A stretch of 64,000 nucleotides of DNA from NCBI GenBank assembly GCA_029582165.1, contig CM055875.1, positions 28,408,644 through 28,472,643 on the forward strand, written 5' to 3'. This stretch comes from Portulaca oleracea (Eukaryota > Streptophyta > Magnoliopsida > Caryophyllales > Portulacaceae). The notes under the pieces were generated by a model. The model was not told where the DNA came from, ran no database searches, and saw nothing but the letters and a program-made list of their open reading frames with translations. Below, piece after piece: positions 35,604 through 48,000 of this stretch. The position numbers and the translations under genes are program-made. How positions within the stretch are numbered: position 1 is the stretch's first letter; every line of letters begins with the position of its first letter.

Positions 35604-36184
35604 GGTTTCCAATGAAGTTCAGTTTACTTCAGAGGGGTTGAGTGTGACTATGTTATGTAAGTTATCTTACTCAAGGTTTATTTCTCTATCTCTCTTAATT
35701 ATTGTAATTTAATGGAACCGCGCTAAAGTAAGCAAGTAAATTTCTAAACTTTTATTCTTTACTAAAAGGGTATACGTACTGAGTTAATCTCATTCTTTTA
35801 AGTTGTTGTTTTCTAAGGAGCCCAATAAAAGGAAAAGGAAAGGTCTTAGACGGACAAGGTTCGAAGAAATTCTAAGGAACCAAGGTGAATGGGAGGTTGC
35901 TTTTTGAGATGTATTAGAAATTTTATTTAGCTTGTGGTTTGTATAATGTTTGGGGTTTGTTATGTTGTGGTTTAAGTTTGTGCCTAAAAGTTCATGTTAT
36001 GGTTTTTGGTTGTATGCTTAAGGTCTTCATACTATGGTTGTGTTTTGGGTGGTAGTTTAGCCTTGTCCATCTCCGATGGACGACAGTAATGCCCTGAGGT
36101 GAGTATTTCCGCTGCGCTAATCATTAGATTAAGAGAGTCATTAGCTTAATCTAATGATTAATATCCTGGGGGTGTTACCCACTC

Positions 36185-36786
36185 ATAGCCAACTTTCAAC
36201 AGATTTATTAAGCGAGCGTAGAGTACTTATTTGCCCCTTGAAGTCCAAGACCAGTGGTTGTTTCCAGCGGCAGACATCAACTGTTCATGCGGCGGCAGTT
36301 GCAAGTACAACAGAGGGAGAATGGGAGAAATGAGAGAAAGGGTAGGGTTAGGGTTTAGTCTATTAGGGTTTATTGATGATAATTATGTATTTATACTAAG
36401 CCAATAAAAATAATAGAAAATAATTTTTGTAAAATAAATAACTGAAACAACTGTTAATAATAGTAATAGGAAAATAATTAAATTTTTAATTTTCTAGTAA
36501 TAATAACCATATAATTAATTATATAATAACACAAAATTCATCCAAGATTAGCATATAAACTAAAAAATTTAGCCCTACTCTCATGCAACTACCCATGCAC
36601 GTAGAAAATGACTATTTTACCCTTGTTAACCCCTCAACGATCCCACGAGCTTTGACAATAGGACCGTGAACCTTTGGAACTTCGTAGTTCGTAAGGCGTT
36701 CAATCAATAGGGCCTCTTTGGTTCTTGCTTGTAGAGTGAAATTTTAAAAATAAATAAATAAATGATTCATTCATCAATGCTTAACC
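36185..36786. other. No gene; LTR-like AT-rich sequence
   Basis: A gcggcggcag block near 36290 and phrases such as actctcatgcaac near 36575 resemble the LTR fragment at 40311-40519 (cactcccatgcaacc). It is probably a worn LTR of that family. No open frame of note. Confidence 0.35.
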
Positions 36787-36804
36787 AAGATAGCCCGTGA
36801 ATAG

Positions 36805-37421
36805 TTTGGTACCTGAGGAATGGGTTGACCCCGGTGCAGTGCCTGGGTGGATCCGTACAGAACTCAACCTCCCCACAAATGGAGAGTATGAGAGTGGCAG
36901 CCATAGTTTGGTACCTGAGGAAGGAGCCGGACATAATACAGGTGATCGAGAGATCAGTTTTGTCTTGTGCTCAGACCAAGCGCAAGAAACGAATGGGATT
37001 TTCTCTTGTGATGGTGTCTAGCATAGTACTACCTTAAGGGGGGGCATTGGGTGGGTCCTGATGCAGCAAGGGCGTAAGGTGGAACAACACGCAACACTTG
37101 GAATAGGGCTGTCTGCCCTTCAGATAGAGTTATCAGCAATCGAGAATGCGCTGGATAGAGCAAGGATGAAGACTCTGAAGAACATCCTCATCAACACGGA
37201 CTCGGTAGAAGCGGTCCATGCGTTCAGAGATATCAATAGTTGCCCTCAGATTTGTACGACTGATGTTTTATATTGTAAGCCCTCAGATTCTGTAAAATAA
37301 GGAAAGTTAGTAGGTGTGTAGTTAAGGAAGCCCATTCTCTGGCACAAGGAGCCAGAGATCTAGCCCTTCCTTAACTGTCCGATTTTCCTGCACCCTGTCT
37401 TAATTGGCAAAAAAAAAAAAA
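36805..37421 (+). mobile_element. 5'-truncated LINE (L1 type) with RNase H domain end and 17-18-bp TSD
   Basis: A poly(A) run (37409-37423) ends the element. Both sides carry aagatagc-c/t-cgtgaatag (36787-36804 and 37422-37439; one mismatch), a target-primed insertion signature. The 3' part encodes VGPDAARA/LMQQGRKVEQHATLGIG, LSALQIELSAIENALD and LINTDSVEAVHAF, the plant LINE RNase H (RVT_3) type, then degenerate HSLAQGARDLALP-like sequence. It is broken by stops and frameshifts. A phrase atagtttggtacctgaggaa occurs at 36802 and again at 36904, so about 100 bp at the 5' end is partly duplicated. Confidence 0.85.
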
Positions 37422-37449
37422 AAGATAGCTCGTGAATAGAATATTCATA

Positions 37450-37786
37450 TCTTAATCGAATGTAGTGATGGTGGCGCTCGCCCTAAGGGAATCTAGCCAT
37501 GTCCATGCCTTCCCTTCTTGTGAAAAGGGAAACAATCTTAGCTTGATTGTATCCTTGGTGGCACCATTCGTCTTGAAATTAAAATGTCACATGCTTGGAG
37601 AAAAATGCGAAGGTGCTGGTTAGGATCTTCATTGAGAAGGCCATGGAACGAGGTGACCCTCACTAAGTTGATAAGGGAGCTTTTCAACTCGAAATCATTG
37701 GCGGTCACTCTCGGGAAATTGATGGTGGTGTCTAGGTTAGCAACATTGGGCGTCACGTACTGCCCAAACATTCTCTCTTCGGCCAT
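37450..37786 (-). pseudogene. Athila/Tat-type gypsy gag fragment
   Basis: The minus strand starts MAEERMFGQYVTPNVANLD, then FHGLLNEDPNQHLRIFLQAC. After a frameshift near 37575 it reads TIKLRLFPFSQEGKAWTWLD. This is the N-terminal Gag of plant non-chromovirus gypsy elements of the Athila/Tat group. Only about 110 residues remain. It is preceded by a matching primer-binding-site remnant at 38028-38050, so the 5' part of an element survives here. Confidence 0.8.
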
Positions 37787-38027
37787 CTTGGGTTTCTTAC
37801 CAGATTCCTCTTCTTGTCTCCTCTTGGCTCTCTAACCTTTGTTTTCTTTTTCGCCTGGAGCGGAAAGTTCGTTCAATTCTGGATCATGCTCAAAAAGTTG
37901 GGCTTTTTGCATGCATTTAGAGATTACCTAGCAAGACAAAAACAAGAACACCAATGCAAATCAAAACAGCAGAAAAATGATTTAGTAATCAGCCTCAGGA
38001 TATTCGTTCAATGGATTCTAGGGACAA

Positions 38028-38050
38028 AGTCCCTCACAATGGCGCGAAAA
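38028..38050 (-). promoter_or_regulatory. Decayed primer-binding site of the Athila/Tat-type remnant
   Basis: The minus strand reads ttttcgcgccattgtgaggg. The typical site in Athila/Tat elements has ggcgccgttgccgggg after a run of T. Differences are mostly C to T or G to A, as expected from old methylated cytosines. Distance to the gag start (about 240 bp) fits a leader. Confidence 0.5.
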
Positions 38051-39570
38051 ACTTGATGCATTGGAAGTGCACGAGTGTAATTGCATTATGTATCAAGGTC
38101 GATCCAATGATGACTTTGCTAAACAATGGACCGAACTATCCTCCTAATTGATTGCTACATCGATCGGGCTTTCAATTGATTTTTCTAATAATCAATTATA
38201 AGCTATCAAAACATTCAAATTTCTAGGGAATTATCAAATGAATAAAGGCATCTAGGGGATAAAACTTAAGTCACTTAACGAATTTACTAAGTGGATTGAA
38301 CATGCATTTCATTGGTTGGTATATTCTAGGGTCGATAATTGCATACATTCTTTCGTAATGAGCTTTTGGCAAGGAAGCGAATTGACTAGCAAAACCAGTC
38401 ACCTACTTTCGTGGCTATTTCGATTTTAACTAGGTTAAAGATCAAACTATCACAAGGCCCCAAACTAAAAATCTTTATGTCTAGTTCATTTTTTTAGTTA
38501 GTTTAACCTAAGAATTCTGATTGTCAAATTCTTCTTTCGGTACTTCATTCAACAATCTAATTCCATACTCTTGGTGGCCAATCAAGAATAATGACACTCA
38601 TAAACAAAGGATAAATAGAATGCATTCAACTAGATTCATGCATGTTCAATCCTCCAAATCAAAATTCATCAAATAACTTGAAACATTCATCCCTCAAACT
38701 TTAAAAAAAATACTCAATTCATGATTTCAACTACAAAGCAAGTAAAATCTATTCTAGAAAGCATGTAAAACCTAAAAGACAAGAAATAAACCGAAGTTGA
38801 TGCCAATCTTGATGGTGATTCAGCAACAAAAGACTTTTGCTCCTCCAAACTTCAAAACCATTCTTGATTAATCTTCAATTCTTCAATCTTCTCTCTCAAT
38901 CTTCAACTACGGTGGAAGGGATGGAATATGGGATGATATGTGATAATGGTAGATGAACGTTGGTGATGAATGATAATTGAAGTAACTGAATCCATTGATT
39001 ATATAGTAAAAGAGAAGGAAAAGCAACTAAAACTCAACAGTCGCGCTTCACCATAGATATTGCCATGGCAACATGGTCCATGGTGAAGCCAACACGATCC
39101 ATGGCCAAGACCCCAGGATTCGTGGCCCTTCTGCTTCACAAATTCTTGCTCTCTGGAGGCCTCCATAGTCCGCGGACCTCATGATTGCACTTGTGGCATT
39201 ATCAAGCGGGTTGTATTTCTTCTTAAGCCTTATCTTGGGTTTGGGGGTGATCCAATCTCTTTCTTCTTTCTCTCTTATGCTACAATTGGACATTTTAGCT
39301 TGGTTTTTGCTCAGTTTTCATATAAATGTTCACAAATTTCCTACAAAATCGGCCAAACTTCAAACTAAGCACAATATAAAATAACATATTCACATCAAAA
39401 TGTTCCCAATTTGACATCAAATATCCCAAGTTCATATATATACAAAAAAAAAACACTTATTTGTTAATTTGTAGACAATTGATGTAGCATAATGTAATCA
39501 CGTCCATATTTTTAATAAAATGTCATTGGATCAGTGTATGTATGTTTTGTATGTTTTCATCAATTTTATA
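38051..39570. other. No gene; retrotransposon-like non-coding sequence
   Basis: It follows the Athila/Tat-type primer site and may include that element's LTR (38051 onward). Around 39050-39130 catgg-rich imperfect repeats appear. Frames up to 81 codons have no recognisable content. Confidence 0.4.
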
Positions 39571-39793
39571 CTAAGGGTCTGTTTGGACTTATGAAAATAG
39601 CATAGAAAAAAAATGGAAAAAAATAGTTGGAAAACTACATGAAAAATTTGGGGAAATAAAGAACAAAAAATTTTCCCTTCAAAAGTGAAAGGAAAGTTGG
39701 GAGAAAAATTTTGGATCTAAAAGCCAACGTTTCTCTCCTTCATCTCTTGCGGTTCTCTCTCTCTAACTCTCTTCTCTCTCTCTCTCTCTCTAA

Positions 39794-39831
<38 letters not shown>

Positions 39832-39889
39832 AATTTCTTCTTTCTCTTTCTCTAACTCTCTTTTCTCTCTCTCAAAATCTCTCTCTTCT

Positions 39890-39921
<32 letters not shown>

Positions 39922-40310
39922 GCCTATCTCTCTAACTCTCAAAATCTCTGTTCTCACTCACTCTCTCTAACTCTTGTTTCTCTCTCTTACTCTCTCTCTT
40001 TAAGTTTCTTCTCTCTCTCTCTCTCTCTAACTCTCTTTCCCTCTCCCCCTCCTAAATCACATTATATGATCTAGAAAAATGAATCTTGACATTTGCAAGT
40101 TTTCATGCAAATTTTATTTTTCCATGCATTTTCCCTCAAACCAAACAAGGCAAAGAAGGTTTAATAGAAAATCAATTTTTTTTCCTTCAAAATTTTAGTT
40201 AAACCAAACAATAAAAAAAAATTTACTTTACCCAAAAAAAATTTTCCTACCAATTTTTTTCACGAGATTCTTTTTCCACCCTATTTTCCTAGGTCCAAAT
40301 GGATCCTTAG
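39571..40310. mobile_element. TIR element with ctaaggrtc ends and a long CT-rich core
   Basis: The left end ctaagggtctgtttggact and right end aggtccaaatggatccttag are inverted repeats (about 16 of 19 bases). The arms are A/T-rich foldback sequence around a (CT)n-rich core (39744-40045). If the TIR is gggtctgtttgg, the flanks taa and tta fit a PIF/Harbinger-like 3-bp target site; hAT is also possible. Frames over the CT tract encode only Ser-Leu repeats. Confidence 0.6.
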
Positions 40311-40573
40311 GGTCACTCACATAAAATTACTAAAATACCCACACTCCCATGCAACCTTCACTATGCACAGAATTACTATTCTATCCTTTGTTAGCTACTA
40401 TGCGACTCTACAAACTCAAGTGTTAACAAATAAATTCCACAAAATAATCATAATCAAAATTAAATATTAACGTCGTAAGTCGTAACGCTAAATATATTCA
40501 TAATGTTTCAGGTTTCACATCATTATATATTACCCCTTTAGAAGAAGTTTCGTCCTTGAAACTTAAACTGCGA
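40311..40573 (-). mobile_element. LTR end and polypurine-tract remnant, minus orientation
   Basis: The plus strand ends caggtttcaca at 40519, then a T/A-rich spacer and cccctttagaagaagtttcg. The stretch agaagtttcgtcctcgaaac-like sequence also follows the PPT of the L1 element at 18893. The LTR part matches the fragment ending at 7704, so two remnants of one family lie about 33 kb apart. Confidence 0.55.
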
Positions 40574-40741
40574 CTTACGTGTTGGCGAACTAAACTAATG
40601 GTGCGATTGCCTAAAACTTGAGATTTTACATAAATCACCTTGCTGATTTCGTCATCTCTCTCAGCAGGAGGACCAACTGTTGATATAATGATTAATGATT
40701 TGAAATGGAGTGAATAAATGACAAGATGAGGCTAATACTAT

Positions 40742-41150
40742 GGCCGTGTTCGGCAATAACGTTTGACGTAGCGTTTAGTGTTTTGACCAAGTCAAAACTC
40801 TAATTGCATAAATATTAGCGTTCGGTAAGCTAGCGTTTTGAGGAGCGTTTAGTGTTTTGAGAAGCGTTTTGTAAAACGCTAATAATGTTAACGTTTAGCG
40901 TTTGGAGTAGCGTTCCATATTTTTCGGTCAAAAAATACCCTTTGTAAATTTTATCTTTGGAAATTATTGATACCCTTTTATGTCAATTCACATTAATCTG
41001 TTAATTGAACTGCTAAATTTACCGAACACAATTCTGATTTGAACAGTCATTTGTTATTCGCTACTTAAACCGCTATCCACTCCTTAAACCGCTATACGCT
41101 ATATAAACCGCTATCCGCTATCAAAAACACTAATTTTGCCGAACAAGGCC
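40742..41150. mobile_element. MITE with ggccgtgttcggcaa TIRs
   Basis: The left end ggccgtgttcggcaa and right end ttgccgaacaaggcc are near-perfect inverted repeats. The interior has many agcgttt/aaccgct motifs in opposite orientation on the two arms. Both flanks carry tat, which may be a 3-bp TSD. No coding capacity. Confidence 0.75.
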
Positions 41151-42013
41151 TATGTATGTAATTTCGAGTAACACTAACAACCTAACACCAATGCATATGT
41201 TCATTAGATAAATAAATATTTCATTAATACTCTCAATCTTTTAACTTTTAGTTAAGCTTTTTATCCAAACAAACTTTACCTAATTTTATCTTACATCCTC
41301 TAAAGAATGACTATGTTGTTAAAAAGAAACCGTATGTAAGTTCTTTTACATCTAAGATAATATTGGGTAATTTTGATAAATTTAAATGGGATTTGTGATA
41401 TTGTAGATAAATTTAGAGAGATTAATAAAAAATAGGTAAATTTTAATTTAGTTAAAATAAGTAAAAATTACAATAAATAACCCACAAAAAAGCATATCTA
41501 AATCCAAAAAGCTACTGCTTAACTACCACATTAATAACATGAATGTTAGGTATCCCAAACTTGTATACTTTCACATTGCACGATTTCTTTCCTTTATACC
41601 GACAAGCCGTCTAAACTCACCCATACACTCGTGAAGTCGTGAGTATTGTTTTTATTTTTTTATGATTAATTGTGATTATTAATGAATTTATGACGATAAA
41701 TAAGAATGGAAAAAATAAAAATCAGCAACAATAATAGGTAATAACAGTCCCTTTTCAATCATTCTCATCTTTCTTGCTTCTTCCTTATCCATCATCATCT
41801 TGGTCGTAAAAAGATCCTGCTACTACCATTTGAAATTTCTGATATTAAAATATAACTTTTAGCTACAATCATCTTCCCCTTTGAATTGCGTGCCCAGTTG
41901 CCCATCTCTCAATTTCTCTGTCCGCTCCGATTATTATCGTCCTATTTCACAGAAAATTAACACAAACCCAGAATTTGTAGTACCAAAAAATACGAAATTT
42001 CGAAGGGGCGTCA
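41151..42013 (+). promoter_or_regulatory. Upstream region and 5' UTR of the LACS7-type gene
   Basis: AT-rich sequence without transposon ends I recognise, leading to the start codon at 42014. The CT-rich stretch at about 41755-41900 (ttctcatctttcttgcttct) has the look of a plant 5' UTR/core promoter. I cannot place the transcription start or a convincing TATA box. Confidence 0.35.
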
Positions 42014-45000
42014 ATGGAGGCACCTGCAGAGCGCCGTTTGCGAGCTATCAGAGCTCATCTTCTTCCCACCATTGATGATGATTCTCAGTCTTCTATCTTG
42101 CGGAATTTGACAGCCGGCGAATTTTATCAAGGTCTCTCTTTCTTTCTATATATATCTGTGTGTATATGGTGTCTTTCAATTTGTGGGTCATTCGGATGTT
42201 AAAGCTTCGATCTTTGGTGGTTGAAGAAATTATTTTTTCAGCTGAATATATGCTGTAGATAGTATGCAGAGATCTGGGTATCTGAGGGTCCCCTTTTTGT
42301 TATGGGTTTTCATGAGCTTTTTGAAGAAATTTGCTATTTCAAATTTGACCATGTGCTAGTGCAAGTCTTTTCATCCGGCAATTAATTTTACTTGGGACAA
42401 TGTAGTCCTAGAATTGGTTCATTGTGCTTTGTCCTGTTCATTGTGCTTTGCTGGGACTACCTTATTTGGGCTTCTACAAAGGCTTATATTTTTGTCTTTT
42501 TGGTTGCTGGGTACTTTGATTGATGTACTATATGTTATGTCGATGCTTATTAGCTTAAGATAACTTTTTGCCTTGCTCTAGATTCCATAGTTTTCTATTG
42601 GATTAAAGTATATCAAGCTTATTCATAAATGCTGATCGCAAGAAAAGAGAATATGATATGGAAAGTGATATGTTAAATTGAAAATCACATCAAAAAGTTG
42701 TATTTTGAAAGCATCTGGTAAATTTGAAAGGGGGTGTGTTTATGTTAAGAATCATCTTATTGGGGGAGGGGGAATTTGTGATGTCTTTTTTACTTTTCAA
42801 TGAGAACGCCTTGTCTGCACTTTTTACGTGAAAATCATCTATTCACAACTTTCTTTGGAGTAATGATAGGCATTCACAGTTGAGGTTATAGTTGATAGCT
42901 ACCATTGCTAAAATAGTCAATTATGTCTCTGTACTCAGTAGAATTCCACTGGAGGTCTTCTTCAACGTTGTGACCTTCTAGAAGTTGAACGATCATGCGG
43001 GTTTTGGACAAGATCTAACAAGTTGAGATTTTGTTCAAAGTTGTGAGCTTCCAGAAGTTGAATAATTCCCGGATTTTTGTACGACTAAGCTAGAAAGCTA
43101 AATGACTTAAAACTTTGTTCCTTGGGAACCCTGTGTGGTTGGTGTCAAGGTTTTCATCATAGTACAGGGGTCAATATTTTTGGGCTTTGTGGACAAGATT
43201 GTTGTATAGAGCTGAAGAGGTTGAGGCTTTTTGGTTTTGGTTTAAGCCTTCTTTTGTATATGGGTGACATATTGTCCTCTAATACATATTTCGGTAACTC
43301 ATAAAAATAAAATAAAATTGGTGAATGGTCAGTCTTTTGATTAGCCATTTCTTTTGTATAAGAGCTAGTTGTACTTGGTTAATTTGTAGTGAAAGTAACA
43401 TCCTACTGAAAGGATCTGGCTGTCTCATCTTCACTGTTTTCTGTTAACTGATATGGAATCTGTTTCTTAATTTGTAATTTTTCAAACTTCAATGTTGATT
43501 AGCCATTTCTTTTGTAGGTCAGGGTGGTAGTGTGGTTCTTCCTGAAAAGTTACAAACTGGGAAGTGGAATGTATACAGGTAATCTGTTTTATGCTCTCAA
43601 TGTTCTGAGAACTCTGTCCCTCTAAATCTATCCCTTCCTCTGTCTTTTTCCTTCAGATTACCTTTTTTCTTTTCATGATGTTGTTCTTAATCTTTTCTCT
43701 TCGGGACGTGTGGTATTCTCATGTGGTTGAGGCAGGTCTGCGCGTTCACCCCTGAAGCTAGTCACTAGATTTCCGAACCATCCTGAGATTGCAACGTTGC
43801 ATGATAACTTTGTGTAAGATTCTCTCCTATTGCTGTTCTTGGTGTGCTAGAATTCTTTATCTTGGTCTTTATGAACGATTTGGAAATGCTGGTGCAGACA
43901 TGCAGTTGAAAGCTTCCCAGACTACAAATACTTAGGTACTAGGGTGCGGGTTGATGGAACAGTTGGCGAGTATGTGGATTTTTTCATCAATGATTTATTT
44001 TGTGCTTTAACTTGATTCATATTATTGAGGGCTTTCATCATTTAAGCTTCCCCTGATGATGAAAGTCTGTTTAATCTGGTAGGTACAAATGGATGACATA
44101 TGGAGAAGTAAGCACTGCTCGATCAGCTGTTGGATCTGCTCTTCAAAACTGTGGATTATCAAAAGTGAGCCTCCTTTACATTTTAGTTAAGCTTTATGTA
44201 TGCTAAAGTGGATACTGCTGTTGTCAAATGATGGCTGAAATTGATAAGTACTGCTGATTATTCTGGCACTTGTTCCACATAGTTAGTACGAGTATTATGA
44301 TTTATCAACTACCAGAAGGATTGTCTAGTGCATATTTTACCTCCCTCTTAAGGAGAGGCAAGGCATGATTCATTTCCCATTAAGGGCAATTGAGAGAGGA
44401 AGGCCTTTTCTCCCTCTTTCTTCCCTAGTCCTCTCACAAAATGGTGTTCATCTGAATGATAGAGCCATAGAGGGGCTATGTTACCACTCAAAAAAAAGAA
44501 AAAAAAAAGTCTTTTCAATGAGTTTTGCATCTTTACCATTAAAGTTTGCGCTTTTTAGGCTCGAGTTTAAATGCAACAATGTTATGCATATCACTGATAG
44601 TCCTGTGTTTGTACCACAGGGAATGGCTGTTGGCCTCTATTTTATAAATCGACCAGAATGGATTGTCGTTGATCATGCCTGCTCAGCATATTCATTTGTC
44701 TCAGTTCCCTTATATGATACGCTTGGTATTGATCCGCTCAATCGGCATCCATCAATTATATCCAGATCTCTTTTGCATGTTTCTTTGATTCTGACCTCTT
44801 CACAACTTAAATTCAGGTCCAGACGCCGTTCAGTATATAGTAAATCATGCTGATGTACAGGCCATCTTTTGTGTGCCAACGACATTGAATTCTGTGAGTA
44901 TGATCTTTCATTTGCAGTCTTTCTTACAAATTACTGCAAGTCATGTTTTAGTGATGCTGAACAGATGGGGTGGTTAAAGGAGAATATCATGAGATTGAAG

Positions 45001-48000
45001 GACTTACGAGTCTCATAACCAAAGAAAGTGTGAAGTTTCTACGGAAAAAATAGATATAAACCTCCCTAGTGTAATTTACTTTATGTCCCCTTCCTAATGG
45101 ATATCCTACAAAATTAAAGAAAATGGATTTTAAAGCATGAGAAGTAAGATTAATAAGACTTATTTAACAGTTTGTCTGAGGTGCCAAAATTTTGGATCAC
45201 TCTGCTAATCTATTCTGTAGTCTGTAAGCCGCATTGCATACATGATACCTTTTGTAGACTTCATCCCCCTTGTGTAAGTGAGTTCTTCTTCAAGGATTGC
45301 GATGACTTTCAGGACTTTTTTTTAAAAAAACAAAAAAACAAGGGTAAACAACGAGCAACCTAGGTATCCCTTCTCTCAAGGGATCTACAAAGCGTATCCT
45401 CAAAAATAATAGATGATAATTCTCTATGAAAACTAGAAGTACTAACAAGAGACTGATGGATAGAATGACCAAACTTCGCCAACCAATTAGCTGCTCTATT
45501 TCGTTTGCGATAAATGTGTGATATACTGACTTCATGGCATTCCACCAAATATGCACGGATATCCTTCACCAACATAGCAATCTCCCAGGGGACCTGGAAA
45601 AGTCCCTTAACTGCATTCATTAGGACCAAATTATCACCTTCTAGTTGAATCTTCCAAAATCCAGCCCGAACTGCATCTTGGACACCGTTGCGCATGGCAG
45701 TTGCCTTTTCCACTAAAATTTAACTGCATCCCAGATTAAACAATGAAGCTTGAAGCAATCGCCCTCATGAATCTCGAAGCAATCGCCCTCATGAATCTCG
45801 AATGATGTACCCTCCAGCCGCCTTACTATATATTCTCGACCCATCAAAATTAATCTTGACCGACCTGCTTGGAGGCTTGATCCAACTAACCTCAGGAAGA
45901 AGACTTAGTTTGAACTTGGGCAACTTTTAACCTACCCATAATTAAGGAATCCGTTAGTTTATGACGGATTCTCCATTCAATTGAGGCTCGTTTTGCTCGA
46001 ATTAAAGAGCTCTCAATTGGGATAGAGATATTATTAAAGGTGACTAGATTCCTAATCTTCCAAATGCTCCAGATAAGAGCAATAATCCGATCAATATTAT
46101 TCTTAGATGCATCCTTCCTGCACCTGCTCAAAAACTCATGAACCTTTTCATGTCCAGAGGTGAGAGCTTGAATCCACCCATCTTGACTTGTACCAACTAA
46201 ATATTTGCTTATTAGTCTTCTGTCATGCCAACATGTGAAGCCTCTTAGCTCATGCTGGTTATCAAGTAGATAAAAACCACTACTATAATGCTACTTCGAA
46301 GTGGTTTTGCAAGTAAATTAATTTGTGCATGCTTTTGTTCGCGTTCTTCTCAGAAGCATCTCTGTTTTTGCCACTGCTTTATGAATTTAGTTGATCAAGA
46401 GTCTTGTTAATGAAAAGTTGTGGTTGTTAATATAACTTGTGCTTGTGAAAAAATGCAGTTGTTGAGCTTCTTGTCAGAGATTCCAACGGTCCGTCTTATA
46501 GTGGTATGTTGACTATTATATGTTATGTTCTGTACAAATAAGTGTGCTGCTGATTTTCCCGTGGAACCTGTCAAATTTTCATGCTGTGGTCCTTCCTATA
46601 TCAGGTTGTAGGAGGGGTGGATGAGCACTTACCCTCACTTCCTGCGGCAACAGGGGTTAAGCTTATATCATATTCAAAACTGTTGAGCCAGGTAACATCA
46701 ATATCTTTTTGAGGCATTATAGTTTAGTAAATAAATATATCATATTCAAAACATAGAACTTAATCTTTTTTTTGATAATCCTATTTGATTTATTTCTAAT
46801 GAATGTGCCTTGTGGCGGATGTGCCTTGTTGCTGATCTGCCACTCTACAAGCCATAATAGTGGATATGTGCCAGATTACTTCCTGTGATTCCCGCTGCTC
46901 TTAAATATTCTAGGATTTTCTTCTGGGTGGCCTTTTTCCCCCTCAATCATATCTGTAATGATAGAAGGCCTTCTCGTTGCTATTTTTACTTACAGAGGAC
47001 TCTGGTACTCTAATATCGTCGGAAGCATATCACGGAACAATTGTGCGAATTCCAGAGGGTTGCTAGTCTACGACTGTGTAATGTGATTACTCATCATCAT
47101 GTTCACTACTTGATTATATAGTATCACCACCCGCAAGCATAGTTACCAGGAACATTCAGTACCCCCGCGATCCGTGTCCCTGAACGAGTGATCCAAAGCC
47201 TAAACTAAACTAATTTGTCACAAAGGTAGCAATCTGCATTCCGGATTTACCGTTCCTGGTAACTATGCCCACAAGTGTTGAAGCCATACTTTCTGAGAAT
47301 GTTTTCCTGTTGGAGTGCCTGCTTAAGGATGGAAGAACATTTTATGGATTAAATTATGGACGAAAGCTTCATAGCATAAAGCTCTTTGTATTTGGCCCTT
47401 TTGTGGGTGGGTGACAGCAGTTGCCATCTTCTTTATATAATTCTAGATTACCCTTCCAAAGAGAACAATGAAAGTAATGCAATGATTTAGACAGGAAAGA
47501 GCTGTTATATCCATCGATGATTTGCTTGTGTGAGCATGGGCACATGGCTTCTCTTATTAACAAGTAGATGATAATATAAGGATTGCTATGATTTGGTCTA
47601 GAACTTATTAACCTTGCTTCTCCCTTCGACTCTGATGCTGACCCATGTTTCGAGTTGGACCAAATTATTCAAAATATTTACTTCTAGGAAAGCGATAAAG
47701 AAGAATTAGGCAATTATAATTATAAGGAGAAAATGGGAAGATAATCCCAGTCACATGACTAGCTTTAAACATAGCAGAAGGGTTTTCGGGCGCATTTACT
47801 TTCTTATCTCAATGTCCTTTGACATGCTTCTCAATACTCAACAGCATCCAAACAATTAGGTATTGACCAGTCAATATGTTTGGATCCATGCATAACATAG
47901 CAGCAACTGGTTTACTCTTGGCCCTTGGGTATCTCCATTGTATGGGTTGAAGTGACGATTCTTCTGTTTTCTGCTCCTGCCTCATGGGGAATAAATAATT

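Larger units (their letters stand above)
9659..36179 (+). mobile_element. L2a: solo LTR (gypsy type), split by later insertions and a duplication
   Basis: The LTR begins tgtaataaccc at 9659 and ends gggggtgttacc at 36179. Its own sequence is 9659-9799, then 13110-16027 (duplicate 28552-31461), then 35609-36179, about 3.6 kb when joined. Flanks caccc (9654-9658) and cactc (36180-36184) agree at 4 of 5 bases and are taken as its TSD. No internal region lies beside it, so it is a solo LTR. It was entered by L2b (TSD ggttt) and by the L1 element (TSD tgcaa). Long open frames inside, such as 13393-13887, are not genes: in the second copy (28835-29200) small indels break the reading. Confidence 0.7.

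Noticed and set aside
39711..39935. Ser-Leu repeat protein
   Set aside because: It is a CT-rich microsatellite inside a TIR element.
44365..44853. 162-codon open frame on the plus strand
   Set aside because: It reads through intron 5, exon 6 and intron 6 of the LACS7-type gene. Splice sites and homology show only 44620-44725 is coding there.
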